This document shows, piece by piece, positions 22,800 through 33,762 of a stretch of DNA of 64,000 nucleotides. Within the stretch, counting starts at the first letter, position 1. Each line of letters starts with the position of its first letter. The translations under genes and the position numbers were made by a program. The notes beneath the pieces are model-generated. The model worked only from the letters and a program-made list of their open reading frames with translations, was not told the origin of the DNA and ran no database searches. Origin of the DNA: Cercospora beticola (lineage: Eukaryota; Ascomycota; Dothideomycetes; Mycosphaerellales; Mycosphaerellaceae). The DNA lies in NCBI RefSeq assembly GCF_033473495.1, contig NC_088937.1, forward strand, positions 1,612,001 through 1,676,000. Direction: 5' to 3'.

Positions 22800-25727
22800 T
22801 CAATACTCATCCCAATTGATGTTACTGTCATCGAAGTCGCCATCGACGAAATTCGACTCGTAGTCCTTTGCCTTTGTGACACCGGACTTGTCAATTGCGC
22901 TCATACGTTCCTTGTTCTTCTCTTGCAGTTCCACCCTTGCGAGCTTCGAGTAGAAGGCCCGGACCTTGTCGTGTGCCTGCACCTTGCGAGCATCGAACCT
23001 CAGTACGCAGAGCCCGTCCATCTTGGTCGCACGACTCAACGCGACGTATGCCTGACCCTTCTCGAAGACACGACCAAGGTCGACTTTCACACGATCGAGT
23101 GTCTGACCCTGCGCCTTGTGTATAGACAAAGCCCACGCCAAGATCAACGGGATCTGTGCACGAGATGCCTGGACTTCCCCGTTCGGTAATTCGATCTTCC
23201 ACGTCTCAGGCTCGCAAAGAAGATCGCGCCAGGTTCCGTCCGCAATGGCAAAGCGGACCAAAGGCCATTTCCGAGATGTGGTGACACCTTGCATCATTTG
23301 TCGCACGTCCATGGGAGCACTATCACCGGCATTTGACTGCACGGTGCCGCCAGGCGATTGCAGAAATGCGGCTTCGTTGTTGTTGTAGCTGTCGAATTGG
23401 CGTTCGTCCATGAAACCAATGACCCGGCCCAGCGAGCCATTCACCAGCGTCTCGTCGATGTTCTTGATAAGCATAACCTGAGCGCCCTTCTTCAGTGTGA
23501 TGGCCTCTGGCGCGAGGCAGTTCGCAAGGAGTCTATCGCGTTGAGTCTTGTCTTGTATCGAACCGCCATCCCGCGCAGGAAACTGGAACAAATCCCCTTG
23601 CAACTGTGCAAGACGTTGATTGTTGGCTTTATCGACTTCCTGACGAGTAGGAAATAGCTCAGTCGCTTCAAGTGTGTCTTCGTAATTCAGAGGTCTAGAG
23701 AGCCTCTTGAAGGCCTCGATAGATGACTGTGTTAGCCGACCCTCACGCATCTCATTGAGCATCCCGGCGAAGACTGTGAATATGTTAGCAAATTACGAGA
23801 ACCACTTTGAGATCAACCAACCTGGATCTTTCTGACGGAAGACATGATGCAGTCCGATGGTGTGCTCAATGGTTGTTGGCCACGTTGACGCATCAAATGC
23901 GAACTTAGCAACTCTACCACCTTCCGGCACTGGCGGCAACTGGAAGAAGTCGCCAGTGATCACTAATTGAATGCCACCGAATGGTCGTGCATTATTGCGG
24001 ATTTGGCGTGCAATCGACTCAAGTTTGTCGAAAAGCTCGCCATCCACCATCGACACTTCGTCCAGAACTAGAACCTTCGTTCTCATCCACCGGTGCTTCG
24101 CTTTCTGATTCTTCTTGATCTTGCGTACCAACTCAGGCACCTCTTCCTTTCCTAGCCCAATGCCAGCAAAGCTGTGGAGCGTGACACCACCAACGTTGCA
24201 GGCAGCAAGACCAGTCGAGGCCGTAACAGCGATGCGATCTGGCTCGCGTTGATACTTCCTTCGAAGTGAGGCAATGATTTCTCGCATCAGGACAGATTTT
24301 CCCGTACCTGCAGAACCGGTGAAAAACACGCTCTTCTTTTTCTCGATAACGAGCTCGAGGACGTGCTGCTGTTCGTCACTGAGGAACACCTTTGCAGGAC
24401 GCTTCTGCTTAGTGGTCGCGGCTTTGACTGACTCCTCAGTGCCTTCAATCACCTTGCCTGATGTCTTCCGTGTCTCTTCGCGTTTCTTCTTTTGTTGCTC
24501 TTTCACCGCGCTGGCAGTCGTATTCCAGGGGTACGCAGATTTGTCCTTTCTATCTTTGCTCGGTGCAGGCGTTGCAGTAACAGGTCGTGATCGATGCGAA
24601 TTCCCGCTCACGGTGTGAGTTGGCTCTGCCTCTTGCGATTTCCCCTCGAGCCATGGCAGAGTCCTGCGCTTGGCGGGTTTAGGCTGTGGTGAGGTGGCAG
24701 GTTGTCTGCTCGCATCGGTGCCGGTGAATCCATCGAAAGCGAATGACTGAAGTGATTTCTGCGGGCGTCCAGTAGGCTGAAAGTGCTCAAGCGGCGATGA
24801 AGACCAAGGCAAAGGTGCACTACTGTTCGGTGCCTGGTCTGTCCTCGCGTTGTACTTTGAGCCCGAGTCAAAGTTCGTGAATTCAAAATCCTCTCTTCCA
24901 GCTGCTGCATCGATCGTGGCCGGCTTTGTGGAAGTGGTGTGGAAGCTACGTTGTCCCGTTGTCTTGGGCAGATGTGCTGAGAGATCTGGATAGCTCACGA
25001 TGTTTGTGGTCGTTTTCCTTGCTACCGGCTCTTCCACATCCAGATCTATATCATCATCGAACTCGTTCTCGTCAAACAGAGCTTGAGGAATGACCGTCTT
25101 TCCTGGCTGGCCCCCAATCACGACCGGCTGATACCGTGAACCCGCGTCTTCGTCAAAGGTGCCATCGAACGACTTCGCAAGGCCGCTCGATGTGCGCTTG
25201 ATTCCAGCCCTGGACGGGGAGCGAGAGCCTCGCAGACCATTGAGACTCGACGCTGAGCTGGGTTTCAGAGGATTCTTGTAGCCTGGGTTCGTTGATTGCT
25301 TTTGGCTGGAGGACTGCGAGGAGAAGCTCGCCTGCGAGATCTGTGCCAGCCCGGTCTTCCTCTCGTACTCGTTGTGAGCCTTGCGCAACATGTTGTTATT
25401 CTCCCGCCGCGTCGGGAATGTGTTGAGTGGGCGGGAGTGGGCAGACGAGGTGCTCGCGAAAGGGACGTGCGCGCGGCGGGCGCGTGGTGGTGTTGGGGGA
25501 ATGGCAAGGGCGGCGGCAGGAAGTCGCGTCCTCCCTCCTGCGACGCGTCCGGTGATCATCCAGTGGAGGACGAAGGCGGTGGTCGCGCAAAGTAACACAC
25601 CGAGAAAGTTGTCGGCCGGCGATGCGTCAAACATTGATGGCTCTACGAAGGCATCACTATCCCGCAACGCGAAGGGAGCGCGTTGATCCGTGTGGACCAG
25701 GGTCGCGCTCTGCAGCTTTCCCACCAT
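22800..25727 (-). CDS. PIF1: PIF1-family 5'-3' DNA helicase
   Basis: ATP-dependent helicase for telomeres, G-quadruplexes and mitochondrial DNA. Exons are 25727-23822 and 23773-22800 with a 48-nt intron (GTTGGT...TTCACAG); 959 aa. Walker A is GSAGTGKS at 471-478 and Walker B is VLDEVSM. Other motifs are TASTGLAACNVGG, GDFFQLPPV, VFRQKDPVFAGMLNEMR, VMLIKNIDETLVNGSLG, SIHKAQGQTLDRVKVDLGRVFEKG and YVALSRAT, all matching the PIF1 family closely. The N-terminal 450 residues are disordered. The first ATG gives a hydrophobic and Arg-rich leader that may target mitochondria; an internal Met (MLRKAHNEYERK, residue about 112) would give a nuclear form, as in budding yeast Pif1. Confidence 0.95.
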
Positions 25728-26692
25728 CAAACTCTAAATATCCCACAAACAAGCCTCTATCGTCGGTCGGATGACTTGTCAGTGCAAACCATGCTTACCT
25801 TGGGAACTCACTCGAGGCATGTTGACACTCCGTCACAGCTCAATCTAGCGCTACCCTCCTCGCAAGTCTCAGCGCGAAAGCAGTGGCCAAAGACGCCTTT
25901 ACGTTCCTTAGCGAAACTTGGATGCTCCCATTCTTCACCAACTTCTAACAAGTGTATTCGAAGTCAGAGAGACGCGATGCGGTCCGAGAGCTGCACAATA
26001 TTTCATTCAGCGGGTGGCTCAATGTGAATAGAGCATTGTGGAGTCTGCTGGGACGTGCAATTGGGATCAAAACATATGATCTGCCCACCTCGCCAAGCGC
26101 GATGGTCACAGTCTAATGCGTCTTCGTCTATTCTCAACAAGATCTTGTATAGCTGTGACAGTCACACAGAGATCGGCCGGTGAAGTAGATCTGTGTACCG
26201 TAGGACGACGACCCTACTAGGGACGTGACCAAGGCGGCCGTAGGAAAGATTTCGTACTGAACCATCAATATTGGGCCAGCAGGATTCCTTGCTCTCGAGC
26301 GGTCTGTCGGTGAGGAACAGTCAAGCGTGATCAGGTGCTACTTTGTCCGCGGTACAACGGCAGTGCAATGGTCGTACGACAGCCTGCAAAGAAACATCAA
26401 AAGCATCGAACAGAGCCCCCACGGTCCCGATATTGTGGCCGTGGTCGGTGGATTTTCACGGAGCCCGCTATATCTGACGATCCGGCGAGACTCCAGCGCA
26501 TGTGATTCGCCGGATGGAGATTTAAGCATGCCCTGCCGCCGCCCATCAATGCAGCGCCAGCGCCAGTGCCAGGGTCGGGCGTTTTCTGAAGAGGGACGGC
26601 AACCGCTGCGGCGTAGTTAACTTAGGCTTGGAAAGGAATTTCGAAATGGACCCCATCGGTCAACGAGGGGCAGAGTGGCAGCGAAAAGTGCA

Positions 26693-26727
<35 letters not shown>

Positions 26728-27161
26728 GAACACAGGCTGTGCAGAGTGCGGGCTGACGCAGGAGAGCGAGTGCGAGATAGATAGCATTGTGCCAGCGAAG
26801 TGTGATTTGACATTCTGTATTTGACGACCCGACTTCTAGACCGAGCCCATCTGCTGCTGCTTGGCCTGTCCCACTGCGACGTGCATGCTGCCGACAGATT
26901 GACGCCGCAAGAGCTAGTGTCGGTTGACGGCGACTGCGTAAAGAACAAGACCGCGAAACCTCGCCAACACCAACGACACGTTCGGCCTTGCCCCCTCCGC
27001 CCACCGGCCGTCCACTCTCTTTCCTCGCCTACTTGATCTGCTCCTGCTGCTGCCGCTCTGCGCTGCTCCTTCTTTGCTCTGCGCTTTCCCGCAGCTCCTC
27101 CAGCGCGAGAGCATCCAGCACTTCCCCGACAGCACAAGCACGCCCGCCCACAGCTGCACCC
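25728..27161. other. Divergent promoter region between PIF1 and OMP decarboxylase
   Basis: About 1.43 kb with no supported gene. It holds a CAG trinucleotide tract (26695-26726) and pyrimidine-rich DNA just before the OMP decarboxylase start. Confidence 0.55.
26695..26726 (+). repeat. (AGC)n trinucleotide microsatellite
   Basis: Ten uninterrupted AGC units plus two bases, within the intergenic region about 440 bp upstream of the OMP decarboxylase ATG. It is not within a supported coding frame. Confidence 0.95.
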
Positions 27162-28316
27162 ATGGCTCGCCATCCGACCTTGAGCCAGACCTACGCTGAG
27201 CGCTCCGAAGACCCCAATCTCACGCCGCTCGCCACGTACCTCCTCCGTCTCATCCACATCAAGCGTACCAACCTGTGCGTGTCCGCCGATGTCACCACGA
27301 CCAATGAGCTGCTACGCATCGCCGAGGAGGTGGGCGACCACATCTGCATCCTCAAGACACACGCCGACATCATCAGCGACTTTGGTGAAAAGACGATTCG
27401 AGGCTTGAACGAGATCTCCAGACGGAAGAAGTTCCTAGTGTTTGAAGACCGAAAGTTCATGGACATTGGCAACACCGTGCAGCTGCAGTACACCAGTGGC
27501 CCGCTAAGCATTGTGCGGTGGGCTCCCATAGTGAACGCGACCATCCATTCGGGTGCGGCCATTATACCTGCTCTGGCGGAGGCAGCACAAAAGGCTATCA
27601 ACTCGCACAACACCTCCGTCTCCACGGACATTCGAGCCTCGCCTAAAGTGCCCCCGGTCAATGACTTTGAGGACAGCGACGACGAGGAAGACGACAATTG
27701 GCAAAACATCAATGGCGCGCACTCTGCGGACGAATACGAGGAAGACACAACAGATAGGATGAGGAAGCAGTCCGTCGTATCAGTCAGTACCACCATCAGC
27801 ATGAAATCTGAAGCAATTAGTCCGCAGCCCCACATGCGGCCTTCGATCTCACGCGTGGAGTCAGGCGATGGGCAGGACGAAGGAGATGACCCCGAAGCTC
27901 TGGCTCAACTTGCACCACCTCCATTCCTACGCTCCCTGCTCCTGCTGGCCCAGATGAGCAGTGCCAACAACTACTTTACGCCCGAATACACAGCCGACTG
28001 CGTCAAACATGCGAGAGAGAACCGGGACTTCGTCATGGGGTTCATCGCACAGCAATCACTTAACCAAGCTCCCGACGACAATTTCATCACCATGACTCCG
28101 GGCGTGCAGCTACAGGCAGGAGGCGATGGCAAAGGCCAGCAATACAACACTCCGGACAAAGTCATTGGCCAAGGAGGCACAGATGTGATCATCGTCGGAC
28201 GCGGCATCATCGGTGCTCCGCCGGGAGAACGCGCCAGGGTTGCACTGGAATATAGATCCCAAGGCTGGGAAGCGTACAAGCAACGCGTGAGATCGTTGCG
28301 AGCTCAACGGCAATGA
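27162..28316 (+). CDS. pyrG: Orotidine 5'-phosphate decarboxylase
   Basis: Last step of UMP synthesis, decarboxylating OMP in the cytosol. Single exon, 384 aa from the ATG at 27162; the frame is open upstream without a better start. The active-site block FEDRKFMDIGNT gives Asp96, Lys98 and Asp101, preceded by LKTHADIISDF. The C-terminal phosphate-binding part includes MTPGVQL, GQGGTDVIIVGRGI and YRSQGWEAYKQR. An acidic, low-complexity insertion of roughly 100 residues (about 150-250, EDSDDEEDDNW) sits mid-protein; such an insertion makes Pezizomycotina enzymes longer than the 267-aa yeast Ura3. The gene is URA3 in yeast and pyr-4 in Neurospora. Confidence 0.97.
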   Translation: MARHPTLSQTYAERSEDPNLTPLATYLLRLIHIKRTNLCVSADVTTTNELLRIAEEVGDHICILKTHADIISDFGEKTIRGLNEISRRKKFLVFEDRKFMDIGNTVQLQYTSGPLSIVRWAPIVNATIHSGAAIIPALAEAAQKAINSHNTSVSTDIRASPKVPPVNDFEDSDDEEDDNWQNINGAHSADEYEEDTTDRMRKQSVVSVSTTISMKSEAISPQPHMRPSISRVESGDGQDEGDDPEALAQLAPPPFLRSLLLLAQMSSANNYFTPEYTADCVKHARENRDFVMGFIAQQSLNQAPDDNFITMTPGVQLQAGGDGKGQQYNTPDKVIGQGGTDVIIVGRGIIGAPPGERARVALEYRSQGWEAYKQRVRSLRAQRQ

Positions 28317-29111
28317 TCACATCACGCATTTGTGGCAAATGTCTTGCGTTGACGTGGTTTACTTCGGCTTACAGATGCAGTCTGTAGCAGCATAGCGCAG
28401 GTGTTGGTCTGATCGGGCTCTGCCGTGCGAGAGCACGCGATGTGAGCCTTTTGCTTGATTGCAATGGCAGTTCTGACGGACGCTTGTACGTTGAAAGAAC
28501 ATGGGAGGTTTGTTGGCATGTTATATGAGATGGAACTGCCGAAGATCATGATGATGTTATGTCCGGCCACACGACAGATATGGATACGAAACAATACGAA
28601 AAACATCATGAGTATATCACAATCAAAATCGGTTCTATGCATCCTCCACCTCTTTTCGTTATTTTCGCAGCTGAAGATTTAGCCATTAACCACTTGTCAG
28701 CGTTGCGTCTCAACGTATGCAGAGTGGAAGACAGTCTTCCATAACAATATGCTTTTCACAGATATGCCTTTGTCCCATGACTACATGAACAGGACGACAA
28801 TCCGTTCTCTATTTCGCCAACTACTCGTATCACTTGGCGAAGTTGGTAGATTTAGGTCGAAATGTGAGGGGCAGAAGTCATCCAATTGACCAGGTCAGCT
28901 GAGAAGAAGACATCATTGCAGCACTTCAACTCTCATGCAACCTTCAATCGCTGAAGTAGACGTCTCCGCTTTTGATAAGTCTATTGTCAACGCTTCCTCT
29001 ACTTCAGTATTGTGTTTTCAAGTATAAATTTTCATCACAGCTGCAATTCACACTTATAACGCTGCGGACTGTCTACATTTTCGTTGGGTACTGGTTCTCA
29101 TGTGATATTCG
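28317..29111. other. Intergenic, convergent 3' ends
   Basis: About 795 bp between the stop codons of the OMP decarboxylase (+) and ferroxidase (-) genes. AT-richer than its surroundings; no gene seen. Confidence 0.55.
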
Positions 29112-31084
29112 TCATGTTGTGGCTGTTTTGGCCACAAATTCTCTCGTTTCAGCCATCTCTCGCGCGGAGAGAGGTGCTGCTCCATAGTAGGCAATAGCAG
29201 CCATTCCGAGGAAAGCTGCGATGCAGCTGAAGACAAGAGCAACGATTCCGCGAGCCGTGAAGCCTGATGGCAGTGGCGCAATGCTCAAATTCTGACCGGT
29301 CAAATCCAGTGCGTCTTTCGTGTTGCCAGCAGCGTTGCCCACTACTGGGGTTGGTGTGGCTGCCGCGGAGCAGGCGTCGAGGTGATTTTGAGGTATTTTC
29401 AAGGTCTCTTGAAGAGAAAGAGGCGCCTCAATCATCGTCGCTACTAACCCACTGGCAAGGTGCCACTCTGCTAAATATCAGCTTTCTGCTCGCTGCGAGC
29501 CCTTCCGCACAAGAGCTTACCTAGATGGCAATGAAACAGCCAGATTCCAGGGTTGTCTGCTCTAAACCTAATGACGAAGTTTCCTTGCGGCCGAACCCAA
29601 AATGTATCCCTTCTCATGGGTCGAAGTGGGTACTCGCTGTGATTTGAGGGGTCGAAAAAGCCGTAGTCGTCGGGGCTGCGCCACAAAATTTGAAAATTGT
29701 GCCCATGTAAATGGAATGGGTGCTTGCCTGGATCGTCGTTATTCAGGATTATCTCTATTACATCGTTCTTGTTGAGTACGTAAGAATTCGTGTCCCGCCC
29801 GTATACTGTGGCGTTGTTCGCAAATTCACCAGTAGTCAATGCAGAATATAGTGTGGGAACCTTTGGACGCACGTAGGTGATGCCGTTGAAGAAGGCATAG
29901 TTCGCTCCATCGCCCAGGTTGTTCATGGAAAGATCGAGGTTGAAGGAGTAGTCGACCTTGTCAAGAAGCTCCATCTGGTCCTGCGGTACCAGGTCGAAAT
30001 CGTCGAACTGAGCATCCCAGCTGTCTAACAAAGCAGGTGCCGGCTTCGGTTGAGACTCATCGTACACGAGCCAGCTGGTGACATTCGTTGGTAGGCCTGG
30101 TGGGATGGCATCGAAAAGATCTGTGTCCATTGAGGCGACAATCGCGAAATTCCCAGCGCTAGCATCATTTTTGGTCGTCACTAGGAATCCATAACGCTGC
30201 GCTGCGGTGATGCTAAAAAAACGCAATGGTCAGACCGCAGATTCTGGTGAACATGATTTACTAAGTGACACAGAACAGGTGCTTACTAGATCATTTCAGC
30301 GTCCGCAGGTTCTGTGTACACTCCATCGACCTCGACGATCCTCATAGTGTGACCTTCGATCCAGAAGTATTGACTGGCGAATGCACCAACGTTGACCAAT
30401 CTGAAGAAATATGTTTTGTTTGGCTCCACCGGAATGGTCAGGTTTTGGGTGTCGTTCATCAATGCAGACTTTGGCACAGGTTCTGCACCAGTCGGATTCT
30501 CAACGCTGATGAACCAATCCAAGAGTCCGGGCATCTGGTCGTGGTACCAATCTGAGATCGAGAGAGCAACTTCTGTATCGTATTGACCCAGGTATGGACT
30601 CTCAGGGTCGTGGACTACGAATTGGCCGCGCATACCATCTGGGTACTGCCCCCGGCTATGCGAATGGTACCAGTATGTTCCTGGCTGCTGAATGGTGAAA
30701 TTGTAGACGAAAGAAGAGCCAGGTGGAACGTCACATTGAGTGACACCAACTGGGCCGTCCATCTCGTTGGTGCCATTCTGAAACAGGCCGTGGAAGTGGA
30801 TACTCGTGCTTTGATTGCCGAGCTGTGATAACAGTCAGTGGATGGGCAATCGATGTAACCGTAACGTCGCAAACCTGATTGTTCATGTTGACGATCACTC
30901 TGTCGCCTTTCGTGATGTTGACCGTAGGAAGCGGCCACTCATTGTTGATGCCAATGACCGGCCGACTGTGCATGCCATCTGGATTGCGGGTCACCCAGGT
31001 GATGTTCCAGTCAAATGTCCTAGTCTCTGCGGCGACATAAGTTGCCAGCAGCAGTACGGTTGCAAACAGCTTTCGAGAAGCCAT
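29112..31084 (-). CDS. FET3-type multicopper ferroxidase
   Basis: Cell-surface oxidase converting Fe2+ to Fe3+ for uptake by the FTR1 permease. Four exons, 31084-30875, 30822-30287, 30212-29521 and 29467-29112 (introns 52, 74 and 53 nt), give 597 aa. A signal peptide ([20 protein letters not shown]) is followed by three cupredoxin domains. Copper ligands are [18 protein letters not shown] and HCHLEWH, the last rebuilt across the exon 3/4 junction. A C-terminal TM segment ([24 protein letters not shown]) and short cytosolic tail distinguish it from secreted laccases and fit Fet3. It lies head-to-head with FTR1, the usual arrangement of this pair in fungi. Iron repression is expected from the GATA sites between them. 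Confidence 0.93.
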
Positions 31085-31651
31085 TTTGTGAGCGTGAGTC
31101 GCGACAAAGAACAACGAGTGTCCACAAGAATCGCAAGCTGACGTCGCAAGATGGAAGATTAGATTCGATTGATAAGAACGGCAGCCACGCCGTGAAGTGA
31201 AGCGCTCCGGTCGTCGGCGGGCAGAAAGTAGGGCTTCGATAGGGTCAGCGACTCTGCGAAGGATCCAGCATCTGATTAGCGGAGATGCAGTGTCCACGCG
31301 AGTCCCCAGTCCTGTGTCTTGGAAATTTGTCGACACCAGGTGAAGATAAGCGACGAAGTCAAGCCGCTCGTGCCCAAGTCTAGTGGCGTTCCAGCTCGAG
31401 CTGTCAGAGCCAAGGTGCAACAAGCACGGTTGAACCGGCCGTGCTCGCCTCGGCGGCAGCAGTGAGCAACGCTCCCAAGCCACCTCGCTTCTCGAAGACG
31501 CAGGGTCAGAGAGCGTTGTCCTGTCTCGTGTTGCGGCGGCCCAACCCACGCTGCGGGCAAGCGAAGAGGTGGTGTGAGCTTTGGTGTCGAGCAATTGTGG
31601 CTTAAGCTTCGCTGCAGCATTGGCAGAGCTTATTCCATTAGCGCAATCCGA

Positions 31652-31660
31652 TTATCAGAT
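31652..31660 (-). promoter_or_regulatory. ATCWGATAA GATA-factor site (SreA/Sre1-type)
   Basis: Reads ATCTGATAA on the minus strand. It matches the extended consensus known for the iron-sensing fungal GATA repressors SreA, Sre1 and Urbs1, and lies 568 bp upstream of the ferroxidase ATG. Confidence 0.7.
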
Positions 31661-32131
31661 AGTTGATCTAGACTTTCGAGGCTTCAATGGGCGAGAGCCA
31701 CTTCCGCATCGCCGGCCGCGGGTTGCTTCCTTGGGAGAGAGACAGCGACAGCAGGAGTGAATGCGAAAGGCAGCATGTCCAGCAAGTTGCGTGAATGGAG
31801 AAGGCGCATCCGCGTGGTGAAGCCTGCCCTCACCCATGCCGATGTGCTGATGAACCCTAACTAGTTCCAGTCTCAGTGCAAGAGCATCGAGCTTTCGGCA
31901 GCTCACAAACCATTGGAGCAGTGCCGCGCTAAGTCTCGCACATCCCACTTGTCGCGGACTCGCGATCCCAACAGCGTACCACACAGCTTGCTTGAGACTG
32001 TCCGTCACGTCCGACACCGGCTGGGGCTGCCTTCAGGCTTGTTCGTATTGCCGACTGTTTGGCTTTTTGGCGCGCGCCCGCCGCAGAGCTTCCCTGACAG
32101 CTTTTGTGAAACTCGTGCTTCACTTTACAAG

Positions 32132-32140
32132 ATCTGATAA
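32132..32140 (+). promoter_or_regulatory. ATCWGATAA GATA-factor site (SreA/Sre1-type)
   Basis: Reads ATCTGATAA on the plus strand, 78 bp upstream of the FTR1 ATG. It pairs with a second, oppositely oriented site 11 bp downstream. Confidence 0.75.
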
Positions 32141-32151
32141 GAATCCATTTA

Positions 32152-32160
32152 TTATCTGAT
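32152..32160 (-). promoter_or_regulatory. ATCWGATAA GATA-factor site (SreA/Sre1-type)
   Basis: Reads ATCAGATAA on the minus strand, 58 bp upstream of the FTR1 ATG. With the site at 32132 it forms an inverted pair, which would suit cooperative binding of a two-finger GATA repressor. Confidence 0.75.
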
Positions 32161-32218
32161 CATCTTGTTTTGCGCACGACTGCTGAAGCGACCAGCTCAA
32201 GCTTCAGCGAAGTTCAAG

Positions 32219-33436
32219 ATGGTGAACGTATTCGCAGTTCCGGGTAAGCTTCATGGTTGTCGCGGCGCCTTGTTCTCATCTCAGCTGCTGATCGCCTTAC
32301 TTGTAGTGTTCTTCATTTGCTTCCGAGAGTGTTTGGAGTGCACAATCGTCGTCTCCATTCTGCTCGCTTTCCTCAAGCAAAGTATCGGAGGACCCGACAG
32401 CGACCAAGCAGTATACAAGAGGCTCTTGCGACAAGTATGGCTCGGTATAGGTTCAGGTCTCCTGATCTGCCTGGTCATTGGCGGCTCTTTCGTCGGAGTC
32501 TTCTACGGACTTGATAAGAATTACTTCAGCAAAGCTGAGGACCTCTGGGAGGGAGTCTTCGGGCTCATCGCGTCCTTGATCATCACCATAATGGGTATTG
32601 GACTGCTGCGTGTGTCCAAACTCCAGGACAAGTGGAGAGTGAAGATCGCGCAAGCCCTTGAGAAGCACCACGGCAGCCAGGGACTCGGTGTCAGATCGCG
32701 CTTCAAGATATGGTGCGAGAAATACGCCATGTTTCTGCTGCCATTCATCACAGTGCTCCGTGAGGGTCTGGAAGCAGTCGTCTTCATTGGCGGTGTAGGC
32801 CTTGGTCTTCCCGCGACCTCGTTCCCGCTGGCTGTGATATGCGGACTGCTCGTGGGCTGCGCGATCGGTTATTTGATCTACAGGTAAGTGCTGTCAGACC
32901 TCAAGTGAAGATGACTCTAGCTTAACTTGCGCAGAATCGGCAATACCGCAAAGCTGCAGGTCTTTTTGATCATCTCAACCTGCTTTCTGTACCTTGTCGC
33001 AGCAGGTCTCTTCTCGAAAGCAGTGTGGAATTTTGAGATGTATGCCTGGAGCCAACTGACGGGTGGCGACGCTGCAGAAACTGGATCTGGCCCAGGTTCA
33101 TACGACATCCGCAAGAGCGTTTGGCACGTCAATTGCTGCAACCCAGAGATCAATGGAGGAGGCGGCTGGGGCATATTCAACTCGATCTTGGGCTGGACGA
33201 ACTCGGCGACCTATGGGTCTGTCCTGGCGTACAACCTGTATTGGCTGGCAGTCATCGTTGCATTCCTCTCGCTCGGCTTCTACGAAAAGCGGGGGCACTG
33301 GCCACTGATGCAATCTAAAGTGCCCAGTCAGCACTCAGATGTGAATAGCGATCACTTGAGTGAAGACCATGTCGCAGACGAGAAGACGACTGCTACAGTC
33401 GTCACCAAGTCTCATGGCCAGGAGACCTTGGCATGA
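32219..33436 (+). CDS. FTR1: High-affinity iron permease FTR1
   Basis: Plasma-membrane Fe3+ permease that works in complex with the FET3-type oxidase. Exons are 32219-32243, 32307-32883 and 32935-33436, giving 367 aa. The first splice joins MVNVFAVP to [11 protein letters not shown], matching the conserved start of the family. Two iron-binding RExLE motifs are visible: RECLE at 15-19 and REGLE at 160-164, each within a TM helix. About seven hydrophobic segments follow, and the C-terminus is hydrophilic. The 63-nt first intron is a multiple of three and lacks stop codons, so unspliced RNA would still be readable; the family start argues for splicing. Confidence 0.95.
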
Positions 33437-33762
33437 GGACAGTGGTGGGCACGATGTGCGATTCTTGTTAGGTAGAGCATGGTACAGAGGCATGTATGCG
33501 TCAGTGTATGCAGAGTACGAAGAAACAAGACGAGCTCATGTTGTGATGTTATAAGAGTTGTGCGTGGCAGTGTGCTGGTGTTGAGTGGGGGCATCTCTCA
33601 TTAGTCAGTCGCGCCTCCATCGTGAGGCCAATTCAACTCTCCAGCTTCATCGTCATAGCCTCATTCGCACGCAACAGTACTTGATCAATCGACGACAAAA
33701 TGTTCTGGCCTTATCCCTGAGTTAGTTGTTGAGCGCCTCAAAGCAGGCTCCCTCATTCACAA
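33437..33762. other. Intergenic
   Basis: About 325 bp between FTR1 and the BTB-like gene on the same strand; nothing recognised. Confidence 0.55.

Larger units (their letters stand above)
31085..32218. promoter_or_regulatory. Shared divergent promoter of ferroxidase and FTR1
   Basis: A 1.13-kb intergenic region driving both iron-uptake genes outward. It contains three perfect ATCWGATAA sites: one central, and two within 90 bp of the FTR1 start. Additional single GATAAG sequences occur (for example near 31172). Reading both genes from one control region would keep permease and oxidase in balance, which the complex needs. Confidence 0.8.
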
